From positions 281,680 to 345,679 of the forward strand of contig JAHBTR010000003.1 in the NCBI GenBank assembly GCA_019638475.1: a DNA stretch of 64,000 nucleotides, given 5' to 3'. The notes below the pieces were generated by a model, which was not told the origin of the DNA, did no database searches, and saw only the letters and a program-made list of their open reading frames with translations. This document shows positions 10,736 to 18,857 of the stretch, in pieces; position 1 is the first letter of the stretch, and each line of letters opens with the position of its first letter. The position numbers and the translations under genes are program-made. This stretch comes from Chitinophagaceae bacterium. Lineage in GTDB: Bacteria > Bacteroidota > Bacteroidia > Chitinophagales > Chitinophagaceae.

Positions 10736-10743
10736 CAAACTTA
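10736..10743 (-). promoter_or_regulatory. -7 promoter box of metF
   Basis: TAAGTTTG on the minus strand is a full match to TAnnTTTG and gives a leader of about 15-20 nt. No clear -33 TTG is visible. Confidence 0.5.
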
Positions 10744-10800
10744 GGTAAGAAAAGTATTTATTTTAATATGATTACTAAAATAATAGAGAAATATTTTTGG

Positions 10801-11583
10801 CTAATGAACTTTTATTACTGTAAAAAAGTCTTTTTGGCTACCAGTGCTTGAAATACCTGTTGCATCAAAACTAAGCCATGCAGCATTGGTATCTATATAA
10901 CCATCTGTGTCTAAAAATACCCAACGTTTATTTACTTTGTCAGCTACATTGCCTCCAATGGTTATTACAATGCCATTGGCTTTATCTACTTCTAAAATTA
11001 TATCACAATGAGAAATAGCTGTTTTGTATATTGTTTCTAAAGTGTGTGTTTTACCTTCTCTGTTTTTACAAATCAAATCACCAGGTTCTGGATTAGCTGC
11101 TTCATTATCTGAAATATAATAAGCCCAAAAAGGATTTTCATACTTTTTATTTATTCTATTATCTCTTGCCCATATAATATATTTAGCATGATTGGGGGCA
11201 TATAAAAAATTATTTTCATAACCAGCACTTTTCATGCACCAAGAAATGAATGCTGCACTCCAAGGATGTGCTTCTTGCCAATTAAAACTTTGTACTTGTT
11301 TAGTAGTAGGAAATATTTGTAAACATTTCCAGTATTCCTTTATTTTTTTTACAGAAGAAAGCTCTCTTTCTGTTCTATTTTTAGGCTCATTCCAAAAACA
11401 ATATTCCTGCTGAATAATATTTAATAAATTATTTTTTTGTACAGAAAATTCAGTAATAACTGCTTTTGAAAAATGGTTAGTATTTAAAGAAGTATATTGC
11501 TCAGTAGGAAGCATACTAACACTTTCTTGAGCAACAGAAAAATGCCCTATTAAAAGAAAGATATATACAAACCTTTTTCTCAT
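10801..11583 (-). CDS. Exported DUF2272 family protein
   Basis: A 260-aa protein with a short signal peptide (MRKRFVYIFLLIGHFSVAQ). The body has the DUF2272 hallmarks: HPWSAAFISWCMKSAG with a candidate catalytic Cys, APNHAKYI, PGDLICKNREG, and a late SHCDIILEV with conserved His. The Cys/His arrangement resembles NlpC/P60-like or CHAP amidases, so peptidoglycan hydrolysis is possible but unproven for this family. It probably acts in the periplasm. It is monocistronic, with a -33/-7 pair at 11588-11617 placing the transcription start at or near the ATG. Confidence 0.8.
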   Translation of the reverse strand: MRKRFVYIFLLIGHFSVAQESVSMLPTEQYTSLNTNHFSKAVITEFSVQKNNLLNIIQQEYCFWNEPKNRTERELSSVKKIKEYWKCLQIFPTTKQVQSFNWQEAHPWSAAFISWCMKSAGYENNFLYAPNHAKYIIWARDNRINKKYENPFWAYYISDNEAANPEPGDLICKNREGKTHTLETIYKTAISHCDIILEVDKANGIVITIGGNVADKVNKRWVFLDTDGYIDTNAAWLSFDATGISSTGSQKDFFTVIKVH

Positions 11584-11587
11584 AGGG

Positions 11588-11617
11588 CTAAAGTAAAAAG
11601 ATTTTATTTCTTTTCAA
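11588..11617 (-). promoter_or_regulatory. Promoter of the DUF2272 gene, start codon 4 nt after the -7 box
   Basis: Minus strand TACTTTAG (11595-11588, 7 of 8 consensus positions) and TTG (11617-11615) are separated by 19 nt. Only 4 nt separate the box from the ATG, consistent with a leaderless mRNA. Confidence 0.5.
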
Positions 11618-11658
11618 ATACTATTTGTTAAAAAAGAGTATAAAGTTTTATGCCAATA

Positions 11659-12123
11659 TTATCTTTTTGTTATAGATAATTTTTTGAAAAGATACATATT
11701 GCCATCTGTACTAATTTTAATAATGATTCTTTTGTTAGACATAATATCATCTAAAGAAATAAAATAGTTTGTTTCTCCATCAGCATCTGTAAATTCTATA
11801 CAATCTTTTAAGTTGTATATAGGAAAAGGATATTTTTTGGTAAAATTTCTTAAAGCTGCTTCTGGCAATTTATTTAAAGCTATTTTTTTGCTTGAACCAA
11901 CTATTGAACCATCATAATTATAATAAGCATATACATTTTCTCCATTGAGTGTGAAGGAGGCTTTAGCAAAATCATCGTTTGAGTCCCAATGTACATTTTG
12001 GGCATCTGCAAATTCTGTATGAAATGCTTGTGAAACAACCAGACTAACTTCATTGCCATGAGAGGCGTGAGCATTGCTAAATAATGCAACAGTAGCAAGA
12101 GCTACTAAAACTACATTTTTCAT
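11659..12123 (-). CDS. Exported PepSY-like (beta-lactamase-inhibitor-like fold) protein
   Basis: A 154-aa protein with a cleavable signal peptide (MKNVVLVALATVALFSNAHA). The mature part has the recurring Bacteroidota pattern AFHTEFADAQNVHW...ASFTLNGENVYAYYNYDGSIVG...LPEAALRNFTKKYP, the layout of DUF2874/PepSY-like periplasmic proteins. Such proteins have a strand-rich BLIP-like fold; their function is not established. It stands alone, 75 nt upstream of the DUF2272 gene on the same strand. No consensus promoter is evident in its leader. Confidence 0.75.
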   Translation of the reverse strand: MKNVVLVALATVALFSNAHASHGNEVSLVVSQAFHTEFADAQNVHWDSNDDFAKASFTLNGENVYAYYNYDGSIVGSSKKIALNKLPEAALRNFTKKYPFPIYNLKDCIEFTDADGETNYFISLDDIMSNKRIIIKISTDGNMYLFKKLSITKR

Positions 12124-12382
12124 ATTCTATTATTTTTAAGGTTAATTAATTTGTGTAAACAATATTTTTGATTGTGTGAAATTAGTTATTGATATACTTG
12201 CCTTGTAGTTATACTATATGAAAAGCAATAATGAACAACAATAAAGGATAAGTGGTATTTATTTTTCTGTGCTTATTATCAATAAATTGCTTGAAATGTA
12301 ATACCAATAAGCATTTAAGACTAATTCCTAATAAAATACTAATACCTGTTGTAATAAGGTTAAAATATACATTTGGTAACTG

Positions 12383-12390
12383 TACCTTTG
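12383..12390 (+). promoter_or_regulatory. -7 promoter box of the hydrolase operon
   Basis: TACCTTTG is a full match to TAnnTTTG and lies 14 nt before the ATG at 12405. It also rules out the upstream in-frame start at 12252, which would lie before the promoter. Confidence 0.6.
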
Positions 12391-12404
12391 TAGAAATAAT
12401 CAAA

Positions 12405-13346
12405 ATGAATATTGTAAAAATAATTTTTACAGCAGCTATCGTCATTACTACACAAGTAAATGCACAAAATAGTCAAGAGCAAAATATGTCAATATCTATT
12501 AAAGGTGGAATAATAGAAGGCACATTAACACACACTACTCAAAAAGAAAAGTTAGCTATTATTATTGCTGGTTCAGGTCCTACAGATAGAAATGGAAATA
12601 ACCCAATGGGCGTAAAAGCCAATTCTTATAAAATGTTAGCAGAAGAATTGGCAAAAAATAATATTGCATCTATACGTTACGATAAAAGAGGCATTGGCAA
12701 AAGTAAATTAATAGATAACAATGAAAGCAAAATGACTTTTGATGATTTTATTGCCGATGCTGTATCTATTTATCATTATGCAAAAGATAGTTTAGGGTTT
12801 TCTACAATTTATTTTATAGGTCATAGCGAAGGCTCTTTAATTGGCATGGTTGCTACCCAACAAACAAAAGCAAATGGTTTTATTTCTTTGAGTGGTGCAG
12901 GAAACTCTATTGATAAAGTAATTTTAACACAAGTAGCATCTCAGCCTCCAACTATTTATGACCAAATAGAAGATATTTTAAATAGCCTTAAAAAAGGAGA
13001 GTTGGTAGATGATGTGCCTCAATATTTGTATTCACTTTTCAGACCATCTGTACAGCCTTATATGATTTCTTGGTTAAAATATAATCCTGTTGATGAAATA
13101 AAAAAATTGACTGTTCCTACTTTAATTATTAATGGCACTTGCGATGTGCAAGTAAAACCTCAAGAAGCAGAATTGTTGCACAATGCCAATACAAAAAACC
13201 AATTAATTATCATCAACAAAATGACTCATACACTAAAAGATACATCTGATGATTGTGATGATGCAAGTATGAAAACCTATACTGATGAATCTTTGCCATT
13301 AAATAAAGAGTTGGTATTGGCAATAGTAAACTTTATTAATCAATAA
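12405..13346 (+). CDS. Exported alpha/beta hydrolase
   Basis: With the ATG at 12405 the product is 313 aa and begins with a clean signal peptide (MNIVKIIFTAAIVITTQVNAQ). The frame is open further upstream, to 12252, but that extension gives no signal peptide and precedes the -7 box. The alpha/beta hydrolase core shows the oxyanion-type IAGSGPTDRNGNNP, the nucleophile elbow GHSEGS (Ser), an Asp in INGTCDVQVK and a His in MTHTLKD, a complete triad. It resembles the BAAT/dienelactone-like S9 group of exported esterases or peptidases. It heads a tight four-gene operon (gaps of 9, 16 and 14 nt). Substrate unknown. Confidence 0.88.
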   Translation: MNIVKIIFTAAIVITTQVNAQNSQEQNMSISIKGGIIEGTLTHTTQKEKLAIIIAGSGPTDRNGNNPMGVKANSYKMLAEELAKNNIASIRYDKRGIGKSKLIDNNESKMTFDDFIADAVSIYHYAKDSLGFSTIYFIGHSEGSLIGMVATQQTKANGFISLSGAGNSIDKVILTQVASQPPTIYDQIEDILNSLKKGELVDDVPQYLYSLFRPSVQPYMISWLKYNPVDEIKKLTVPTLIINGTCDVQVKPQEAELLHNANTKNQLIIINKMTHTLKDTSDDCDDASMKTYTDESLPLNKELVLAIVNFINQ

Positions 13347-13355
13347 TATTTCAGT

Positions 13356-13952
13356 TTGAATTATTTAGCCCACGCATATTTTTCTTTTGAGCAAAAAGAT
13401 ATTTTAATAGGCAATATGATTAGTGATTTTGTAAAAGGCAAAACAAAATTTAACTATACTGCTTCAATACAAAAGGGTATTCAACTTCATAGAAATATTG
13501 ATTCTTTTACAGACAATCATTCTGCTACCAAAGAAGCCAAAAAAGTATTTACACCATTGGTAAGGTTATATGCTGGTGCTTTTGTAGATGTAGTGTATGA
13601 CCATTTTTTGGCAAATGATAAAAACTGCTTTGAAAGCGATAAAGCATTGCAAACATTTGTGTTAAATACTTATCATACTTTGCAAAGTGCATATACAATT
13701 TTACCTCAACCATTTCAACAAATGCTGCCTTATATGCAACAACAAAATTGGTTATACAATTATCAATTTGAATGGGGTATTGAAAAAAGTTTTCAAGGTG
13801 TGGTAAGAAGAGCAACTTATTTAAAAAATTCTGAAACTGCTTTTATAGCTTTTCAACATAATTATACAACACTACAACATTGTTATCATCATTTTATAAA
13901 CGATATAAAACAATATACCCAACAACAGTTGCAAGAATTAATGACAACTTAA
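13356..13952 (+). CDS. AcpH-like ACP phosphodiesterase family protein (TTG start)
   Basis: A 198-aa protein of the DUF479/ACP phosphodiesterase family. It starts MNYLAHAYFSF and has NMISDFVKGK, QLHRNIDSFTDNH and AGAFVDVVYDHFLA, which supply the metal-binding Asp/His residues typical of this HD-like family. In E. coli AcpH removes 4'-phosphopantetheine from acyl carrier protein; substrates of Bacteroidota members are not proven. The start must be TTG: the in-frame stop of the upstream hydrolase lies 12 nt earlier, and the next ATG would delete the conserved N-terminus. It is the second gene of the operon. Confidence 0.85.
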   Translation: MNYLAHAYFSFEQKDILIGNMISDFVKGKTKFNYTASIQKGIQLHRNIDSFTDNHSATKEAKKVFTPLVRLYAGAFVDVVYDHFLANDKNCFESDKALQTFVLNTYHTLQSAYTILPQPFQQMLPYMQQQNWLYNYQFEWGIEKSFQGVVRRATYLKNSETAFIAFQHNYTTLQHCYHHFINDIKQYTQQQLQELMTT

Positions 13953-13968
13953 AATTTTTACATTTACT

Positions 13969-15003
13969 ATGTCATCAAAAGCTGATTATATTATTATTGG
14001 ACAAGGAATTAGTGGTACATTTTTGTCTTACTATTTACACAAAGCAGGCAAAAATATATTGGTATTTGATGAACCAAAAAATAACACAGCAAGCAAAGTA
14101 ACAAGTGGTGTTATAAATCCTGTAACTGGAAGAAGAATTGTAAGAACATGGATGATAGAAGAAATAATGCCATTTGCTGCACATGCTTATCAAGCATTAG
14201 AAAATGAATTGAATATTTCTCTTATTCATCAGTGCAATATTTTAGACTTTCACCCTACTGCACAAATGCAAAATGCTTTTGATGAAAGAGTAAACGAAGA
14301 AACTTATTTATCAAATGTAAAAGACACAGAAAGTTGGAGAAATTATTTTAATTATGATTTTGGTATTGGAGAAATCAATCCTTGCTGGCAAATAAATATT
14401 CAAGCATTAATACAAGAGTGGAGAAAAGAATTGCAAAAAAACAATCAATTAATAGAAGAAAAATTTTCTGTAGAACAAATAAAAGATTATGCTGATAGCA
14501 AAATAATTTTTTGTGATGGAGTAGCTAATATTGATAATACATTTTTTCACCTATTGCCTTATGCTGCTAATAAAGGAGAAGCTCTGATAGTAGAAATTAA
14601 AGACCTTCCAAGAACAAATATGTATAAACAAAGTTGTGCTATTGTGCCTTGGAAAGATGATTTATGGTGGATTGGTTCTAATTATGAATGGAATTTTGAG
14701 AATGATTTACCCAGCAAAGAATTTAGAGAAAGCATGGAACAAAAATTAAAAAGTTTTTTAAAACTTCCTTATAAAATTATTACACATATAGCAGCATTAA
14801 GACCAGCCAATGTAGAAAGAAGACCATTTGTAGGCTTACATCCTACACATAAAAATATTGGTATTTTAAATGGTATGGGTACTAAAGGTTGTTCATTAGC
14901 TCCTTATTTTGCTCATCAACTTGCAGAGAATTTAATGAATAACAAACCAATTCTTGCATATGCCGATATACAAAGATTTAAAGGAATTTTATCAAAACAA
15001 TAA
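13969..15003 (+). CDS. FAD-dependent oxidoreductase (DAO family)
   Basis: A 344-aa flavoprotein. The N-terminal dinucleotide-binding motif is IIIGQGISGTFLSYYL (G11, G13, G16), followed by an acidic end of strand 2 (VFDEP). Later come the substrate-domain pieces and a C-terminal second FAD contact, GILNGMGTKGCSLAPYFA. The layout fits the D-amino-acid oxidase/glycine oxidase/MnmC-C superfamily. The substrate cannot be assigned; no MnmC methyltransferase domain is attached, though a separate MnmD is encoded at 35787-36452. It is the third gene of the operon, 16 nt after the AcpH-like gene. Confidence 0.85.
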   Translation: MSSKADYIIIGQGISGTFLSYYLHKAGKNILVFDEPKNNTASKVTSGVINPVTGRRIVRTWMIEEIMPFAAHAYQALENELNISLIHQCNILDFHPTAQMQNAFDERVNEETYLSNVKDTESWRNYFNYDFGIGEINPCWQINIQALIQEWRKELQKNNQLIEEKFSVEQIKDYADSKIIFCDGVANIDNTFFHLLPYAANKGEALIVEIKDLPRTNMYKQSCAIVPWKDDLWWIGSNYEWNFENDLPSKEFRESMEQKLKSFLKLPYKIITHIAALRPANVERRPFVGLHPTHKNIGILNGMGTKGCSLAPYFAHQLAENLMNNKPILAYADIQRFKGILSKQ

Positions 15004-15017
15004 TCATACAAATACAC

Positions 15018-15431
15018 ATGAATCAAAACAGCAACAACAATCAGCCCACTTACAGTATTCCTTTGGTGTACAGACGTATGGAAAACTTGCACATAGTTTT
15101 TTGGTTGTTTAAAGATTTGGCTTGGTGTTTATTATGGAAGCCTTTAGGCATTATTATGATTTTTCCAACATTAATAATTGCTTTAGTAATTGCATGGCGT
15201 ACCAGAAAAATAATGAGTGAGCTATGTCATAATCTTGCTATTGCTGTTTGGATAATAGCCAACAGCTATTGGATGATTAGTGAGTTTTATCATTTTGATG
15301 AAAAGCCTATGTGGCTTGGTTTTGAGTACAGATATTTGGCTTTAATTCCTTTTATGATAGGCATTATGATACTTGGTTTTTATTATATAATATGGAAGCC
15401 AAGAAATAAATATGCACAAGAAACTATGTAG
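15018..15431 (+). CDS. Small integral membrane protein of unknown function
   Basis: A 137-aa protein with four predicted membrane segments (about 26-42, 45-61, 73-90 and 106-126). It also has aromatic-rich loops: FWLFKDLAWC, NSYWMISEFYHFDEKPMW and FEYRYLALIPF. The pattern of Trp, His and Asp in the loops is conserved-looking, but I do not recognise a named family. It is the last gene of the hydrolase/AcpH/oxidoreductase operon (14-nt gap). Function unknown. Confidence 0.7.
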   Translation: MNQNSNNNQPTYSIPLVYRRMENLHIVFWLFKDLAWCLLWKPLGIIMIFPTLIIALVIAWRTRKIMSELCHNLAIAVWIIANSYWMISEFYHFDEKPMWLGFEYRYLALIPFMIGIMILGFYYIIWKPRNKYAQETM

Positions 15432-15440
15432 ATGTAAGTT

Positions 15441-15517
15441 GAGAGTTATGAATTAAAAGTTATGGGAAGTACAAAGCTATAAGCCATGAACCATGAGCTA
15501 TGAACCACTATGCTATT
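15441..15517. repeat. Iterated degenerate AGYTATGA-type repeats
   Basis: Between the membrane-protein gene and the MMPL gene the sequence is built from repeated short units such as GAGTTATGAA, AAGTTATGGG, AAGCTATAAG, AGCCATGAA, CCATGAG and AGCTATGAA. The units are about 7-14 nt long and degenerate. They do not form a hairpin or a coding frame. Confidence 0.6.
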
Positions 15518-15610
15518 AGTCAAAAAATTTGTGTTATCTAATAGAAAATAAAATCTGAAGAAAAAAAACTTTTTCTTTGCAACTTATATTCAATAATAAT
15601 TAAGAACAAT

Positions 15611-17950
15611 ATGTGGTATAAGTTAGGACAGTTGATAGTTAAGTATAGATTATTACTTCTCATTATTTTATTAGCAGTTACAGGTATTATGGGCTTTTAT
15701 GCTACTCAGGTAAAATTGAGTTATGAATTTACAAGAGCCATTCCTACAGATAATATTAAATACAAAGAATACCAACAGTTTAGAGAAAAGTTTGGCGATG
15801 ATGGGAACACTATGGTTTTTGGTATTGAAAGCAAAGATTTTTTTTCTGAAAAAATATTTAATGAAGTAGATGCTCTACACCAGAATTTAAAAAAAGTAAG
15901 CGGTGTAGTTAATGTATTAAGCATACCTCAAGCAGTAACATTAAAAAAAGATACAACAGGTGAAAGGCTTATTCCTGAAAAAATATTTCATGCACCATAT
16001 ACTAATCAGCAAAGTTTAGATAATGATAAAGCGGTGTTTTTAACTTTGCCTTTTTATCATTCTCTTTTATACAACAATGCTACCAATGCCTATTTAATAG
16101 GTATTCAACTAAATAAAGATAGTGTAAATAGCAAAAGCAGAACAAGGCTTATTGACGATTTAATGGCACAAGCAAAAAAGTTTGAAACCAATACTGGCAT
16201 TGTATTACATACAAGTGGTTTACCTTTTATTAGAACAACTATTGGCAATAGAATTAAAAGTGAAATGAATTGGTTTTTGATTGGTTCATTATTATTATCT
16301 GCTATTACATTGTTACTATTTTTTAGAAGTGTTAGTGCTATGCTAATTAGTTTAATGGTAGTGTTAATAGGTGTAGTATGGAGTATAGGAACAATAGTTT
16401 TATTAGGATATAAAATTACTTTACTTACTGCATTAATTCCACCATTGGTAGTAGTGATTGGCATTCCAAATTGTATTTATTTTTTAAACAAATACCATAC
16501 TTCTTTTAAAGAAACAAATAATAAACAGCAGGCTTTAATAAATATGATAGGACGAATGGGTGTTGTAACATTGTTTTGCAATATTGCAGCAGCTATTGGT
16601 TTTAGTGTATTTGCTTTAACACATAGTCAATTATTAAAAGAGTTTGGTGTAGTAGCTGGTATCAACATAATGGCTTTGTTTTTTATTTCATTAATTTTTA
16701 TTCCTGCTTTATTAAGTTATTTACCCGAACCAAAACCTATTCATGTAAGATATTTAGATAATAAAACTTTAGAAAAAGTATTGACTAAAGTAGAACGTTG
16801 GTCATTAAATAATGCAAGATGGATTTATGGTATTACAATAGTTTGTTGTGTTGCATCATTAATAGGTTTTTTTAAATTAAAAAGTGAAGGTTTTATTGTA
16901 GATGATTTACCAAAGACAGATAAAATATATACAGACTTAAAATGGTTTGAAAATAATTTTGAAGGAGTAATGCCATTAGAAATAATGGTAGATACTAAAA
17001 AGAAAAATGGTTTGTTGAGAAATATGAATCCTATCAACAAAATAGATGAATTGTCTGAATATATTTCTGATAAAAAAGAAGCAGCTCGACCATTAAGTTT
17101 TGTAGAAGGCTTAAAGTTTGCAAAACAAGCATTTTATGATGGAGATAGTATGAGCTATGCAGTACCTTATGAAGGAGATATGGCTTTTCTTAGTCCATAT
17201 TTAAAAGTCAATAATAATGATACCATTGTTAAAAAACAAAGTCCTGCCAATTTATTAAAAGGTTTTATGGATAGCACAAGACAAACAGCACGCATAAGTG
17301 TTAATATGAAAGATATTGGTAGTGTACAATTACCCATACTATTAAAAGATTTAGAACATAAAGCCAACGAAATATTTGATACAGCTTCTTATAAAATAAC
17401 TTTTACGGGAACAAGTATTACTTTCTTAGAAGGCAGTAGTTTTATTATTGCAGGATTAAAAGAAAGTGTGTTATATGCTTTTTTGCTGATAGCACTTTGT
17501 ATGTTGTATTTATTTCGTTCTTTCAGAATATTACTTTGTTCTTTAATACCCAATATCATTCCTTTATTACTAACTGCAGGCTTAATGGGTTGGGTAGGTA
17601 TAAGGCTTACACCAGCATCTGTACTTGTATTTAGTGTAGCATTAGGCATAGTGATAGATGTTACTATCAGGTTCTTAGTAAATTACAAACAAGAGCTTGC
17701 TCATTATAATTATCAAACCATTCCTACATTAATACAAACAATAAGACATACAGGCATTAGTATTATTTATACATCATTGGTATTGATAGCAGGGTTTATT
17801 ATTTTTTGTTTTAGCGGTTTTGGTAGCACACAATCTTTAGGGTGGCTTACTTCATTTACATTAATTACAGGTACTGCAACAAATTTGCTTTTACTACCAG
17901 TATTATTAATTAGTGTACAAAAAAAGAAGAAATTAAAAGATAAAATCTAA
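15611..17950 (+). CDS. MMPL/RND-family transporter
   Basis: A 779-aa inner-membrane transporter with RND topology. One N-terminal segment (about 16-33) precedes a large periplasmic loop, followed by a cluster of about five membrane segments (about 220-370). A second half repeats this: a segment near 400, a periplasmic loop and a cluster from about 610 to the end. The second cluster holds the ALGIVIDVTIRFLVNY element, where an acidic residue in the membrane is typical of proton coupling. This is the 'predicted exporter'/MMPL group, which often moves lipids or hydrophobic compounds. No membrane-fusion or outer-membrane partner is adjacent. It is monocistronic, 179 nt after the preceding operon. 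Cargo unknown. Confidence 0.88.
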   Translation: MWYKLGQLIVKYRLLLLIILLAVTGIMGFYATQVKLSYEFTRAIPTDNIKYKEYQQFREKFGDDGNTMVFGIESKDFFSEKIFNEVDALHQNLKKVSGVVNVLSIPQAVTLKKDTTGERLIPEKIFHAPYTNQQSLDNDKAVFLTLPFYHSLLYNNATNAYLIGIQLNKDSVNSKSRTRLIDDLMAQAKKFETNTGIVLHTSGLPFIRTTIGNRIKSEMNWFLIGSLLLSAITLLLFFRSVSAMLISLMVVLIGVVWSIGTIVLLGYKITLLTALIPPLVVVIGIPNCIYFLNKYHTSFKETNNKQQALINMIGRMGVVTLFCNIAAAIGFSVFALTHSQLLKEFGVVAGINIMALFFISLIFIPALLSYLPEPKPIHVRYLDNKTLEKVLTKVERWSLNNARWIYGITIVCCVASLIGFFKLKSEGFIVDDLPKTDKIYTDLKWFENNFEGVMPLEIMVDTKKKNGLLRNMNPINKIDELSEYISDKKEAARPLSFVEGLKFAKQAFYDGDSMSYAVPYEGDMAFLSPYLKVNNNDTIVKKQSPANLLKGFMDSTRQTARISVNMKDIGSVQLPILLKDLEHKANEIFDTASYKITFTGTSITFLEGSSFIIAGLKESVLYAFLLIALCMLYLFRSFRILLCSLIPNIIPLLLTAGLMGWVGIRLTPASVLVFSVALGIVIDVTIRFLVNYKQELAHYNYQTIPTLIQTIRHTGISIIYTSLVLIAGFIIFCFSGFGSTQSLGWLTSFTLITGTATNLLLLPVLLISVQKKKKLKDKI

Positions 17951-18078
17951 CATTCTACAAACGAGATTCTAAAAAATTAGTAATTGTTTTGTTTGTTGAA
18001 TATTGCTTTTTGGGATAAGTCTGTTTTAGGACTGAGCAACTAATGTTCAATTTACTATATCAACCATCCTGAAGATAT

Positions 18079-18735
18079 TTACACCTTTTCTACCAACAAT
18101 CTTTCACAAACCATATTGCTCAATGTTTCCAATAAGTGTTTTCCATAACTAACAACCATTGTATTATCAAATAGCTCTACCGATTTTATTTTTATTTTTA
18201 CGCCTAAGCTCAGTTCACGACTATTCAGAAAATTTAAAAACTCATCAGAGGTATTGATAACAGCAACTATTTTTACAGTATCACCTTGCTTACATTCACT
18301 TAATTTACTGTATTCTTTCCAAACCATTTTTCCGTTTTTATCAGGAATGGGCGAACCATGAGGGTCTAACTTTGGATAGCCAAGCAGCTCATCCATTTTG
18401 GCAAAAAATTCAGGCGACTGAATATGCTCTATTTGTTCTGCTATGTTGTGTACTTGCTCCCAGCCAAAACCCATTTTCTCAACCAAATACATTTCTGTTA
18501 ATCTGTGCTTACGAATAATTAGTGCAGCTTCTTTTTTGCCTTTCTCTGTAAGTCTAAGTGGTTTATAACTTTCGTAATGCACCAATTTCTTAGCTGCCAG
18601 CTTTTTCATCATGCTGGTAACAGTAGGCATTTTAATATCTAAATGTTTAGAAAGGTCATTAACATTTACTTCTCCTTTGTCGTTTGATAAGGATAATAAA
18701 GCCTTCAGATAGTTTTCTTCAACCAATGAATTCAT
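18079..18735 (-). CDS. DtxR/MntR-family metal-dependent repressor
   Basis: A 218-aa regulator. The N-terminal winged HTH (about 1-62) has VNDLSKHLDIKMPTVTSMMKKLAAKKLV. The dimerisation and metal-binding domain (about 63-135) has RKHRLTEMYLVEKMG and EQIEHIQSPEFFAKMDE, carrying the His/Glu ligands of the family. The C-terminal FeoA/SH3-like domain (about 150-218) ends NMVCERLLVEKV. It binds Fe2+ or Mn2+ and represses uptake genes. It is divergent from the TonB receptor gene, whose promoter holds a 16-bp palindrome resembling DtxR-type operators. The -7-like box TAACTTTG (18740-18747) lies 4 nt before the ATG. Iron versus manganese cannot be decided. Confidence 0.93.
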   Translation of the reverse strand: MNSLVEENYLKALLSLSNDKGEVNVNDLSKHLDIKMPTVTSMMKKLAAKKLVHYESYKPLRLTEKGKKEAALIIRKHRLTEMYLVEKMGFGWEQVHNIAEQIEHIQSPEFFAKMDELLGYPKLDPHGSPIPDKNGKMVWKEYSKLSECKQGDTVKIVAVINTSDEFLNFLNSRELSLGVKIKIKSVELFDNTMVVSYGKHLLETLSNMVCERLLVEKV

Positions 18736-18739
18736 AGAG

Positions 18740-18747
18740 CAAAGTTA
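18740..18747 (-). promoter_or_regulatory. -7-like box 4 nt before the DtxR-family gene
   Basis: TAACTTTG on the minus strand fully matches TAnnTTTG, and only 4 nt separate it from the start codon. If used, the mRNA would begin at or next to the ATG. No -33 TTG is visible. Confidence 0.4.
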
Positions 18748-18797
18748 ATAATAATGTTTGCTTAGTATTAATTTTTAAAAATATTGTCAAAATAAAT

Positions 18798-18827
18798 TTG
18801 TTAGATTAATCTAACTTTATACTTTTG
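18798..18827 (+). promoter_or_regulatory. TonB receptor promoter with DtxR-type operator in the spacer
   Basis: TTG at 18798-18800 and TACTTTTG at 18820-18827 are 19 nt apart, a full consensus promoter. A perfect 16-bp palindrome, GTTAGATTAATCTAAC, spans 18800-18815, inside the spacer and touching the -33 element. It resembles the TTAGGTTAG-type boxes of DtxR/IdeR. Binding there would block RNA polymerase. The likely ligand is the divergent DtxR-family product (inference). Confidence 0.8.
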
Positions 18828-18857
18828 TGCCAGAAACATTTTAAAAAAACAAAGTTT

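Noticed and set aside
12252..12404. N-terminal extension of the alpha/beta hydrolase
   Set aside because: The extension lies upstream of the -7 box at 12383-12390 and would hide the clear signal peptide beginning at 12405.
12209..12445. Open frame on the minus strand over the hydrolase start
   Set aside because: It overlaps the promoter and signal-peptide codons of the hydrolase gene and has no recognisable domain.
18825..18857. Upstream TTG start for the TonB receptor
   Set aside because: The TTG is part of the -7 box, so it cannot be in the transcript made from that promoter. The ATG at 18858 gives a standard signal peptide.
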